From Nemertoderma westbladi (taxonomy: Eukaryota; Xenacoelomorpha; Nemertodermatida; Nemertodermatidae), in assembly GCA_032718475.1 (NCBI GenBank), contig JAUCBJ010007484.1:1-64000 (forward strand): a stretch of DNA of 64,000 nucleotides, given 5' to 3'. Positions 20,396 through 33,500 of the stretch are shown one piece after another. Under the pieces are notes generated by a model. That model was not told the origin of the DNA. It was given only the letters and a program-made list of their open reading frames with translations, and made no database searches. Numbering within the stretch: the first letter of the stretch is position 1; each line of letters starts with the position of its first letter. Both the position numbers and the translations under genes were made by a program.

Positions 20396-21030
20396 TGGGG
20401 CAAGCGACGAAAGTAAGCGAGCTTAGCATACAGGTACCACTAACTCAATCGGTGTGTCTGTTGCTCTGTCGGGCGAGCCACGAAGTGAGTGAGCCTTAGC
20501 GTAGTGGTACCATTAATGAACCTGTGGGGCGAGCCACGAAGTGAGTGAGCCTTAGCGTAGTGGTACCATTAATCAACCTGTGGGGCGAGCCACGAAGTGA
20601 GTGAGCCTTAGCGTAGTGGTACCATTAATCAACCTGTGGGGCGAGCCACGAAGTGAGTGAGCCTTAGCGTAGTGGTACCATTAATCAACCTGTGGGGCGA
20701 GCCACGAAGTGAGTGAGCCTTAGCGTAGTGGTACCATTAATGAACCTGTGGGGCGAGCCACGAAGTGAGTGAGCCTTAGCGTAGTGGTACCATTAATCAA
20801 CCTGTGGGGCGAGCCACGAAGTGAGTGAGCCTTAGCGTAGTGGTACCATTAATGAACCTGTGGGGCGAGCCACGAAGTGAGTGAGCCTTAGCGTAGTGGT
20901 ACCGTTAATCAACCTGTGGGGCGAGCCACGAAGTGAGTGAGCCTTAGCGTAGTGGTACCATTAATCAACCTGTGGGGCGAGCCACGAAGTGAGTGAGCCT
21001 TAGCGTAGTGGTACCATTAATCAACCTGTC
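20396..21030. repeat. 56-bp minisatellite, ten copies plus one diverged copy
   Basis: Ten near-identical units start with GGGCGAGCCACGAAGTGAG at 20471 and every 56 bp to 20975. Each contains the palindrome TGGTACCA, and the main variation is AATCAAC versus AATGAAC. A clearly diverged unit at about 20396-20455 (GGGGCAAGCGACGAAAGTAAG) precedes them and looks like the older form. The array ends in a short CTGTCGTT repeat (21026-21049). Confidence 0.95.
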
Positions 21031-22731
<1,701 letters not shown>

Positions 22732-22960
22732 GGCAAATATACCAAAGGGCCTACTTTGCAAGCTCTTTTTCCGCTATTGTGCTAACTTTTCCAAAGTGCT
22801 AACTTAAAGTGCTAACTCGTGGTCCTTGCAATCTGAAACTTTGTCAAAACGTGTTTTAGAGTTAGCATTTTACCACTTTTGGAGTCGAGTGTGTCATGTG
22901 TATGAAAAACTTGGCCCCCCTTAGCGGCATTATGGGAACTGGTACTTTTCAAACACACTT
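22732..22960. other. Spacer rich in GTGCTAACT motifs
   Basis: Non-coding. GTGCTAACTT occurs three times between about 22779 and 22817, two of them in a 14-bp tandem; the reverse form GTTAGCA appears near 22862. No function assigned. Confidence 0.55.
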
Positions 22961-23154
22961 AAACACTCAAGAGTATGGAATGGCCATAATGCTAACTTAC
23001 AAACACACTTCTTACACTTACATTCCATTTGTACCAACTACCAAGTGCTAAATGATTAAACACTCAAGAGTATGGAATGGCCATAATGCTAACTTACAAA
23101 CACACTTCTTACACTTACATTCCATTTGTACCAACTACCAAGTGCTAAATGATT
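22961..23154. repeat. 97-bp tandem duplication
   Basis: 22961-23057 (starting AAACACTCAAGAGTATGG) is repeated as 23058-23154 with no difference that I can see. Identity implies a recent event. Confidence 0.93.
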
Positions 23155-23580
23155 ATAAGACCGCAAATACCCTAATAAGCTAACTCGCTGAATGTTAATT
23201 GCAAATACCCCTCCGTTTCGCGAATAGCCAATTGTACACGTATAACCTAATAATAAAAGCGTTTTGCACAAACTGCGGTGGCGCTAAAGTCTTAACTTAT
23301 TACTTTTAGATAGTCTTTGAAAGTACTCTATACAAAGTCCTAACCCGATAACTGTGTATTGTCATGGAAACGTAATGGTTTCTTACCTGGACATCCATAC
23401 AATGTATTTAAATTTATTGCACAGGCGACATATTATTATGTAGTGAGTGATTGCCGTGGAATGTAAATACCTAGATATATTGACAATCGTTATTTCAAAA
23501 TTCATCCGGTCTAATTGTTGAGATACCCCAAATTGAGGTTCTAAATTTGTGAAAATATTAGTGAAACAATTTTATGGTTA
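23117..23580 (+). repeat. Diverged direct repeat, copy 1
   Basis: This matches 24363-24830 in the same orientation with many small indels. Shared blocks include AAGTGCTAAATGATT, ATACAAAGTCCTA, TATTGTCATGGAAAC, TGGTTTCTTACCTGGACAT, GACAATCGTTATT and TAGTGAAACAAT. It could be two copies of an unrecognised interspersed element or an old local duplication. No coding potential was recognised. Confidence 0.75.
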
Positions 23581-24362
23581 AAGAGAAAACTCTATTTGTT
23601 TTTATGTAGAGTAATGCGTAATTTTATTCCACAAAGTTGCCTTTTCTTTTATAGCAGGTAAATTGCAATAATTAGTGCATTATAGGCGTACCTAAACGTG
23701 CGCTATTTTTATGAAAATTAACCACTTCTCGATGTGGTGATATCCTCGTAACGCAGCTAAGTAATAATCACTAACTTAGTAACAATAAACTTCTATAACA
23801 AATATTGATAGTATTTCCCATTACTGATAACCATTGATTGTAGGCGAAGTGTAAGTTTAGTTGATGTACCAACTGCTATTAATTGCATAAAAAGGATATG
23901 AATTTCATTAATATTCCTAAACATTACAATATTAATGCTAATAATGAAGCATTCAGAACGCCCTTAAATCGACATAACTTAACAAAATGGCACCATTTTG
24001 TGAAAAGTGAACTGTCAACGTGTATGAATGAATGACCCTTGTATATTTATGGAAACATCCATCGCCACCCTCGCTCGGTACATAAATACTGCTTATGTGA
24101 AACCTTTCACACAATCATGTAAAATAGTTATAGTTTCACTTTTATTAATTTACAATATTTGCAGGAAAAAATAATACAATTCAATCATTATTCGTGTAAC
24201 ATCAGTTATAAATCGCTAAATTATGAAAGTTTCTTTGCATAAATCATTACGTCGGTTTTTCTGACTTTTATTGTCTGCTATATTTTAATTTTTTTTACCT
24301 ATTATCAATAATGTTTTTTACTTTCTCTCGTGTTATTTTAGTTTTCGTTGGTTAGTCAATCA
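23581..24362. other. AT-rich spacer between the diverged direct repeats
   Basis: No gene, RNA or repeat recognised apart from its AT richness. Confidence 0.5.
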
Positions 24363-24830
24363 CACTTATATTCAATTTGTACTAAGTGCTAAATGATTGT
24401 AAGACCGAAAATATTGATTGCGAATACCCCTCAGTTTCGCAAATAACCAATTTCACATCGAACACAAAAATAAAACCGTTTGCATAAACTCCGGGAGCGC
24501 TAAAGTCCTAACTTATACTTTCTTTTGAAAGTACTTTATACAAAGTCCTAGCCCGATAATTTTGTATTGTCATGGAAACCTAATGGTTTCTTACCTGGAC
24601 ATTGACAACTAGTCTAATGAAACATAGGCAAACCGAAATTTATTCCCAGATTGAAACGAATAAGAATGGTGAAATGGAAAACTTACACATAGATAGACAA
24701 TCGTTATTAGAATATTTCCTCGTTTTGTCTATTGTTGAGATATAATAAAATACATAAAACACAAACTCAAACTGTGGCAAATTTAATTTGGGTTGTAAAT
24801 TGGTGAAATTAGTTAGTGAAACAATAAATA
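24363..24830 (+). repeat. Diverged direct repeat, copy 2
   Basis: Partner of 23117-23580, offset about 1.25 kb. Its left edge matches within the unit duplicated at 22961-23154 (CAATTTGTACTAAGTGCTAAATGATT), suggesting that the 97-bp duplication happened in copy 1 after the two copies separated. It contains a small hairpin GAAACC-TAAT-GGTTTC. Confidence 0.75.
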
Positions 24831-25547
24831 TAATATGCGTCAGATTAATAATTAACAATTGTTAAAATTCGAAACAATTAAAATTCACTATAATGATAGG
24901 CTGATCAGAGTAACTTAAACCCACATAAATAATTCCCTTGAGTGAATTCTATCCGCGTACGAGAAATTAAATATAAAAATGTTAATTATGCGATCATTTT
25001 AGAAATTTTGATCTTATGAAAAGATAATGAAAGGAGTCATAGTGAAATTCTCATATTAAAGCAACGTTTCAAAACCAATCCGGATAATTCTAAAGTGCCG
25101 GGGGAAAATAAATTAATAACACAGTCCAAGAATTGGAGCCGCACCTAACTAATATATCGTGGACACTGATAAAACACAAGATATACTGTATAATAATAAT
25201 TTCGATGAAAAATATGAAGCATTAGTTGCATCATTAACTGAAATATGACTCATCTCATTGCACTGATTAAAATGAATAGCCTTGAATTATTATATAGGAG
25301 CTACGGCAATTTTGATATTTTGTATCTCTTAGAATTTTCCCAGGAGTCTTTTTCCCAAGTTTTGTTTTGAATCCTTTACTGTAAAATGATGATCCATTAC
25401 CAAATTTAATAGAACATTCCCTTGCAATAAATAGACCTATAAACTGATCTCAATTTTTCAAAACCAAGTTGCATATCGTCACTACTGTAATCTTTGACAA
25501 GTTTTTCTGATAAATGAAAAATCAGGTATCCCGAATGCCAACTAGCT
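24831..25547. other. AT-rich non-coding stretch
   Basis: Nothing recognised. A minus-strand frame at 25406-25621 simply reads through the RTE-like 3' scrap and flanking DNA. Confidence 0.5.
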
Positions 25548-25639
25548 AGGATCGGCATGATGCATTGCAGCTGCATTTTTAAAAATGCTGTGCCGGCTTG
25601 TCGACAAAATTGCGCCGCCACAACTCCCTATCACCCATG
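25548..25639 (-). mobile_element. RTE-like element, 3'-end fragment (copy 3)
   Basis: The minus strand matches the last ~50 coding bases, stop and 3' UTR of copies 1 and 2 (for example GGGTGATAGGGAGTTGTGG, then AAATGCAGCTGCAATGCA and ATGCCGATCCTAG). It ends in a short CTAGCTAG tail instead of (TAG)n. I count about four differences from copy 1 over ~92 bp. A 3'-anchored, extremely 5'-truncated insertion confirms that this end is the true 3' terminus of the family. Confidence 0.92.
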
Positions 25640-25975
25640 CAGGGTTGTTTGAATTAAATCATTTGATTTAAATCACATATAAAAATAAAAAAAATTCAGA
25701 TAGTTTTGATTTTTTTTAAATCATGAATTTTATCAATTATGCTTTAAGGCCACGATAAACATTGCATTACTGATTATTAATAAATGATTCAAATTACCTT
25801 AATATTTACATAACAATACAGTATCATCTCGCATTTCCAATACCATACAGTATTCACAGGCCCATTAATTAAGTTGTACTTTAGAGTTCTATTCAGTTTG
25901 TTGTTTATTTAGTTTATATTCGAATTCAAACTTTTCGGGATTTCCGGGATCGGGACCGGGATTATTCCTCTCGAG
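25640..25975. other. AT-rich spacer before the 52-bp satellite
   Basis: It includes the perfect palindrome TGATTTAAATCA (25664-25675), overlapping TAAATCA-TT-TGATTTA, and, just before the array, a CGGGA microrepeat (25936-25965, TTCGGGATTTCCGGGATCGG and onward). No gene is seen. The satellite begins abruptly after CTCTCGAG. Confidence 0.6.
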
Positions 25976-26439
25976 ATAACAGGATGTATGATTGTAGGAT
26001 GTATGTTTGAGTGTAGACTTTAGAACCATAACAGGATGTATGATTGTAGGATGTATGTTTGAGTGTAGACTTTAGAACCATAACAGGGTGTATGATTGTA
26101 GGAAGTATGTTTGAGTGTAGACTTTAGAACCATAACAGGGTGTATGATTGTAGGATGTATGTTTGAGTGTAGACTTTAGAACCATAACAGGATGTATGAT
26201 TGTAGGATGTATGTTTGAGTGTAGACTTTAGAACCATAACAGGGTGTATGATTGTAGGAAGTATGTTTGAGTGTAGACTTTAGAACCATAACAGGGTGTA
26301 TGATTGTAGGATGTATGTTTGAGTGTAGACTTTAGAACCATAACAGGGTAAATGATTGTAGGATGTATGTTTGAGTGTAGACTTTAGAACCATAACAGGA
26401 TGTATGATTGTAGGATGTATGTTTGAGTGTAGACTTTAG

Positions 26440-27500
26440 AACCATAACAGGGTGTATAATTGTAGGAAGTATGTTTGAGTGTAGACTTTAGAACCATAAC
26501 AGGGTGTATGATTGTAGGATGTATGTTTGAGTGTAGACTTTAGAACCATAACAAGGTAAATGATTGTAGGAAGTATGTTTGAGTGTAGACTTTAGAACCA
26601 TAACAAGGTAAATGATTGTAGGAAGTATGTTTGAGTGTAGACTTTAGAACCATAACAGGATGTATGATTGTAGGATGTATGTTTGAGTGTAGACTTTAGA
26701 ACCATAACGGGGTGTATGATTGTAGATTGTAGGATGTATGTTTGAGTGTAGACTTTAGAACCATAACAGGATGTATGATTGTAGGAAGTATGTTTGAGTG
26801 TAGACTTTAGAACCATAACAGGATGAATGATTGTAGGAAGTATGTTTGAGTGTAGACTTTAGAACCATAACAGGATGAATGATTGTAGGAAGTATGTTTG
26901 AGTGTAGACTTTAGAACCATAACAGGATGTATGATTGTAGGAAGTATGTTTGAGTGTAGACTTTAGAACCATAACAGGGTGTATGATTGTAGGAAGTATG
27001 TTTGAGTGTAGACTTTAGAACCATAACAGGGTGTATGATTGTAGGATGTATGTTTGAGTGTAGACTTTAGAACCATAACAAGGTAAATGATTGTAGGAAG
27101 TATGTTTGAGTGTAGACTTTAGAACCATAACAAGGTAAATGATTGTAGGAAGTATGTTTGAGTGTAGACTTTAGAACCATAACAGGATGTATGATTGTAG
27201 GATGTATGTTTGAGTGTAGACTTTAGAACCATAACGGGGTGTATGATTGTAGATTGTAGGATGTATGTTTGAGTGTAGACTTTAGAACCATAACAGGATG
27301 TATGATTGTAGGAAGTATGTTTGAGTGTAGACTTTAGAACCATAACAGGATGAATGATTGTAGGAAGTATGTTTGAGTGTAGACTTTAGAACCATAACAG
27401 GATGAATGATTGTAGGAAGTATGTTTGAGTGTAGACTTTAGAACCATAACAGGATGTATGATTGTAGGAAGTATGTTTGAGTGTAGACTTTAGAACCATA
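26440..27500. repeat. 527-bp higher-order tandem duplication in satellite B
   Basis: Ten monomers including one 59-bp unit repeat as a block. The rare ATAACGGGG variant at 26704 recurs at 27231 and AAGGTAAA at 26553 recurs at 27080, both 527 bp apart. The two blocks are adjacent. Confidence 0.85.
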
Positions 27501-30500
27501 ACAGGGTGTATGATTGTAGGATGTATGTTTGAGTGTAGACTTTAGAACCATAACAGGGTGTATGATTGTAGGAAGTATGTTTGAGTGTAGACTTTAGAAC
27601 CATAACAGGGTGTATGATTGTAGGAAGTATGTTTGAGTGTAGACTTTAGAACCATAACAGGATGTATGATTGTAGGATGTATGTTTGAGTGTAGACTTTA
27701 GAACCATAACAGGGTGTATGATTGTAGGAAGTATGTTTGAGTGTAGACTTTAGAACCATAACAGGGTGTATGATTGTAGGATGTATGTTTGAGTGTAGAC
27801 TTTAGAACCATAACAAGGTAAATGATTGTAGGAAGTATGTTTGAGTGTAGACTTTAGAACCATAACAAGGTAAATGATTGTAGGAAGTATGTTTGAGTGT
27901 AGACTTTAGAACCATAACAGGATGTATGATTGTAGGAAGTATGTTTGAGTGTAGACTTTAGAACCATAACAGGGTGTATGATTGTAGGAAGTATGTTTGA
28001 GTATAGACTTTAGAACCATAACAGGATGTATGATTGTAGGAAGTATGTTTGAGTGTAGACTTTAGAACCATAACAGGGTGTATGATTGTAGGAAGTATGT
28101 TTGAGTGTAGACTTTAGAACCATAACAGGGTGTATGATTGTAGGAAGTATGTTTGAGTGTAGACGTTAGAACCATAACAGGATGTATGATTGTAGGATGT
28201 AGTATGTTTGAGTGTAGACTTTAGAACCATAACAGGATGTATGATTGTAGGATGTAGTATGTTTGAGTGTAGACTTTAGAACCATAACAGGATGTATGAT
28301 TGTAGGATGTAGTATGTTTGAGTGTAGACTTTAGAACCATAACAGGGTGTATGATTGTAGGATGTAGTATGTTTGAGTGTAGACTTTAGAACCATAACAG
28401 GATGTATGATTGTAGGATGTAGTATGTTTGAGTGTAGACTTTAGAACCATAACAGGATGTATGATTGTAGGATGTAGTATGTTTGAGTGTAGACTTTAGA
28501 ACCATAACAGGATGTATGATTGTAGGATGTAGTATGTTTGAGTGTAGACTTTAGAACCATAACAGGATGTATGATTGTAGGATGTAGTATGTTTGAGTGT
28601 AGACTTTAGAACCATAACAGGGTGTATGATTGTAGGAAGTATGTTTGAGTGTAGACTTTAGAACCATAACAGGGTGTATGATTGTAGGAAGTATGTTTGA
28701 GTGTAGACTTTAGAACCATAACAGGGTGTATGATTGTAGGAAGTATGTTTGAGTGTAGACTTTAGAACCATAACAGGGTGTATGATTGTAGGATGTATGT
28801 TTGAGTGTAGACTTTAGAACCATAACAGGGTGTATGATTGTAGGAAGTATGTTTGAGTGTAGACTTTAGAACCATAACAGGGTGTATGATTGTAGGAAGT
28901 ATGTTTGAGTGTAGACTTTAGAACCATAACAGGGTGTATGATTGTAGGATGTAGTATGTTTGAGTGTAGACTTTAGAACCATAACAGGGTGTATGATTGT
29001 AGGAAGTATGTTTGAGTGTAGACTTTAGAACCATAACAGGGTGTATGATTGTAGGAAGTATGTTTGAGTGTAGACTTTAGAACCATAACAGGGTGTATGA
29101 TTGTAGGATGTATGTTTGAGTGTAGACTTTAGAACCATAACAGGGTGTATGATTGTAGGATGTATGTTTGAGTGTAGACTTTAGAACCATAACAGGGTGT
29201 ATGATTGTAGGAAGTATGTTTGAGTGTAGACTTTAGAACCATAACAGGGTGTATGATTGTAGGATGTATGTTTGAGTGTAGACTTTAGAACCATAACAGG
29301 GTGTATGATTGTAGGATGTATGTTTGAGTGTAGACTTTAGAACCATAACAGGGTGTATGATTGTAGGATGTATGTTTGAGTGTAGACTTTAGAACCATAA
29401 CAGGGTGTATGATTGTAGGAAGTATGTTTGAGTGTAGACTTTAGAACCATAACAGGGTGTATGATTGTAGGAAGTATGTTTGAGTGTAGACTTTAGAACC
29501 ATAACAGGGTGTATGATTGTAGGATGTATGTTTGAGTGTAGACTTTAGAACCATAACAGGGTGTATGATTGTAGGATGTATGTTTGAGTGTAGACTTTAG
29601 AACCATAACAGGGTGTATGATTGTAGGAAGTATGTTTGAGTGTAGACTTTAGAACCATAACAGGGTGTATGATTGTAGGAAGTATGTTTGAGTGTAGACT
29701 TTAGAACCATAACAGGATGTATGATTGTAGGATGTAGTATGTTTGAGTGTAGACTTTAGAACCATAACAGGGTGTATGATTGTAGGATGTAGTATGTTTG
29801 AGTGTAGACTTTAGAACCATAACAGGATGTATGATTGTAGGATGTAGTATGTTTGAGTGTAGACTTTAGAACCATAACAGGATGTATGATTGTAGGATGT
29901 AGTATGTTTGAGTGTAGACTTTAGAACCATAACAGGATGTATGATTGTAGGATGTAGTATGTTTGAGTGTAGACTTTAGAACCATAACAGGATGTATGAT
30001 TGTAGGATGTAGTATGTTTGAGTGTAGACTTTAGAACCATAACAGGGTGTATGATTGTAGGAAGTATGTTTGAGTGTAGACTTTAGAACCATAACAGGGT
30101 GTATGATTGTAGGAAGTATGTTTGAGTGTAGACTTTAGAACCATAACAGGATGTATGATTGTAGGAAGTATGTTTGAGTGTAGACTTTAGAACCATAACA
30201 GGGTGTATGATTGTAGGAAGTATGTTTGAGTGTAGACTTTAGAACCATAACAGGATGTATGATTGTAGGAAGTATGTTTGAGTGTAGACTTTAGAACCAT
30301 AACAGGGTGTATGATTGTAGGAAGTATGTTTGAGTGTAGACTTTAGAACCATAACAGGATGTATGATTGTAGGATGTATGTTTGAGTGTAGACTTTAGAA
30401 CCATAACAGGGTGTATGATTGTAGGAAGTATGTTTGAGTGTAGACGTTAGAACCATAACAGGGTGTATGATTGTAGGATGTATGTTTGAGTGTAGACTTT

Positions 30501-33500
30501 AGAACCATAACAGGGTGTATGATTGTAGGAAGTATGTTTGAGTGTAGACGTTAGAACCATAACAGGATGTATGATTGTAGGATGTAGTATGTTTGAGTGT
30601 AGACTTTAGAACCATAACAGGATGTATGATTGTAGGATGTAGTATGTTTGAGTGTAGACTTTAGAACCATAACAGGATGTATGATTGTAGGATGTAGTAT
30701 GTTTGAGTGTAGACTTTAGAACCATAACAGGGTGTATGATTGTAGGATGTAGTATGTTTGAGTGTAGACTTTAGAACCATAACAGGATGTATGATTGTAG
30801 GATGTAGTATGTTTGAGTGTAGACTTTAGAACCATAACAGGGTGTATGATTGTAGGATGTAGTATGTTTGAGTGTAGACTTTAGAACCATAACAGGATGT
30901 ATGATTGTAGGATGTAGTATGTTTGAGTGTAGACTTTAGAACCATAACAGGGTGTATGATTGTAGGATGTAGTATGTTTGAGTGTAGACTTTAGAACCAT
31001 AACAGGATGTATGATTGTAGGATGTAGTATGTTTGAGTGTAGACTTTAGAACCATAACAGGATGTATGATTGTAGGATGTAGTATGTTTGAGTGTAGACT
31101 TTAGAACCATAACAGGATGTATGATTGTAGGATGTAGTATGTTTGAGTGTAGACTTTAGAACCATAACAGGATGTATGATTGTAGGATGTAGTATGTTTG
31201 AGTGTAGACTTTAGAACCATAACAGGATGTATGATTGTAGGATGTAGTATGTTTGAGTGTAGACTTTAGAACCATAACAGTGTGTATGATTGTAGGAAGT
31301 ATGTTTGAGTGTAGACTTTAGAACCATAACAGGGTGTATGATTGTAGGAAGTATGTTTGAGTGTAGACTTTAGAACCATAACAGGATGTATGATTGTAGG
31401 AAGTATGTTTGAGTGTAGACTTTAGAACCATAACAGGATGTATGATTGTAGGAAGTATGTTTGAGTGTAGACTTTAGAACCATAACAGGATGTATGATTG
31501 TAGGAAGTATGTTTGAGTGTAGACTTTAGAACCATAACAGGGTGTATGATTGTAGGATGTATGTTTGAGTGTAGACTTTAGAACCATAACAGGGTGTATG
31601 ATTGTAGGATGTATGTTTGAGTGTAGACTTTAGAACCATAACAGGATGTATGATTGTAGGAAGTATGTTTGAGTGTAGACTTTAGAACCATAACAGGGTG
31701 TATGATTGTAGGAAGTATGTTTGAGTGTAGACTTTAGAACCATAACAGGATGTATGATTGTAGGAAGTATGTTTGAGTGTAGACTTTAGAACCATAACAG
31801 GGTGTATGATTGTAGGAAGTATGTTTGAGTGTAGACTTTAGAACCATAACAGGGTGTATGATTGTAGGAAGTATGTTTGAGTGTAGACTTTAGAACCATA
31901 ACAGGATGTATGATTGTAGGAAGTATGTTTGAGTGTAGACTTTAGAACCATAACAGGGTGTATGATTGTAGATTGTAGGATGTATGTTTGAGTGTAGACT
32001 TTAGAACCATAACAGGGTGTATGATTGTAGGAAGTATGTTTGAGTGTAGACTTTAGAACCATAACAGGATGTATGATTGTAGGAAGTATGTTTGAGTGTA
32101 GACTTTAGAACCATAACAGGGTGTATGATTGTAGGAAGTATGTTTGAGTGTAGACTTTAGAACCATAACAGGGTGTATGATTGTAGGAAGTATGTTTGAG
32201 TGTAGACTTTAGAACCATAACAAGGTAAATGATTGTAGGAAGTATGTTTGAGTGTAGACTTTAGAACCATAACAGGATGTATGATTGTAGGATGTATGTT
32301 TGAGTGTAGACTTTAGAACCATAACAAGGTAAATGATTGTAGGAAGTATGTTTGAGTGTAGACTTTAGAACCATAACAGGATGTATGATTGTAGGATGTA
32401 TGTTTGAGTGTAGACTTTAGAACCATAACAAGGTAAATGATTGTAGGAAGTATGTTTGAGTGTAGACTTTAGAACCATAACAGGGTGTATGATTGTAGGA
32501 AGTATGTTTGAGTGTAGACTTTAGAACCATAACAGGGTGTATGATTGTAGGAAGTATGTTTGAGTGTAGACTTTAGAACCATAACAGGATGTATGATTGT
32601 AGGAAGTATGTTTGAGTGTAGACTTTAGAACCATAACAGGGTGTATGATTGTAGGAAGTATGTTTGAGTGTAGACTTTAGAACCATAACAAGGTAAATGA
32701 TTGTAGGAAGTATGTTTGAGTGTAGACTTTAGAACCATAACAGGATGTATGATTGTAGGATGTATGTTTGAGTGTAGACTTTAGAACCATAACAAGGTAA
32801 ATGATTGTAGGAAGTATGTTTGAGTGTAGACTTTAGAACCATAACAGGATGTATGATTGTAGGATGTATGTTTGAGTGTAGACTTTAGAACCATAACAGG
32901 ATGTATGATTGTAGGATGTAGTATGTTTGAGTGTAGACTTTAGAACCATAACAGGGTGTATGATTGTAGGATGTATGTTTGAGTGTAGACTTTAGAACCA
33001 TAACAGGATGTATGATTGTAGGATGTATGTTTGAGTGTAGACTTTAGAACCATAACAGGATGTATGATTGTAGGATGTAGTATGTTTGAGTGTAGACTTT
33101 AGAACCATAACAGGGTGTATGATTGTAGGATGTATGTTTGAGTGTAGACTTTAGAACCATAACAGGATGTATGATTGTAGGATGTATGTTTGAGTGTAGA
33201 CTTTAGAACCATAACAGGGTGTATGATTGTAGGATGTATGTTTGAGTGTAGACTTTAGAACCATAACAGGATGTATGATTGTAGGATGTAGTATGTTTGA
33301 GTGTAGACTTTAGAACCATAACAGGGTGTATGATTGTAGGATGTATGTTTGAGTGTAGACTTTAGAACCATAACAGGATGTATGATTGTAGGAAGTATGT
33401 TTGAGTGTAGACTTTAGAACCATAACAGGGTGTATGATTGTAGGAAGTATGTTTGAGTGTAGACTTTAGAACCATAACAAGGTAAATGATTGTAGGAAGT

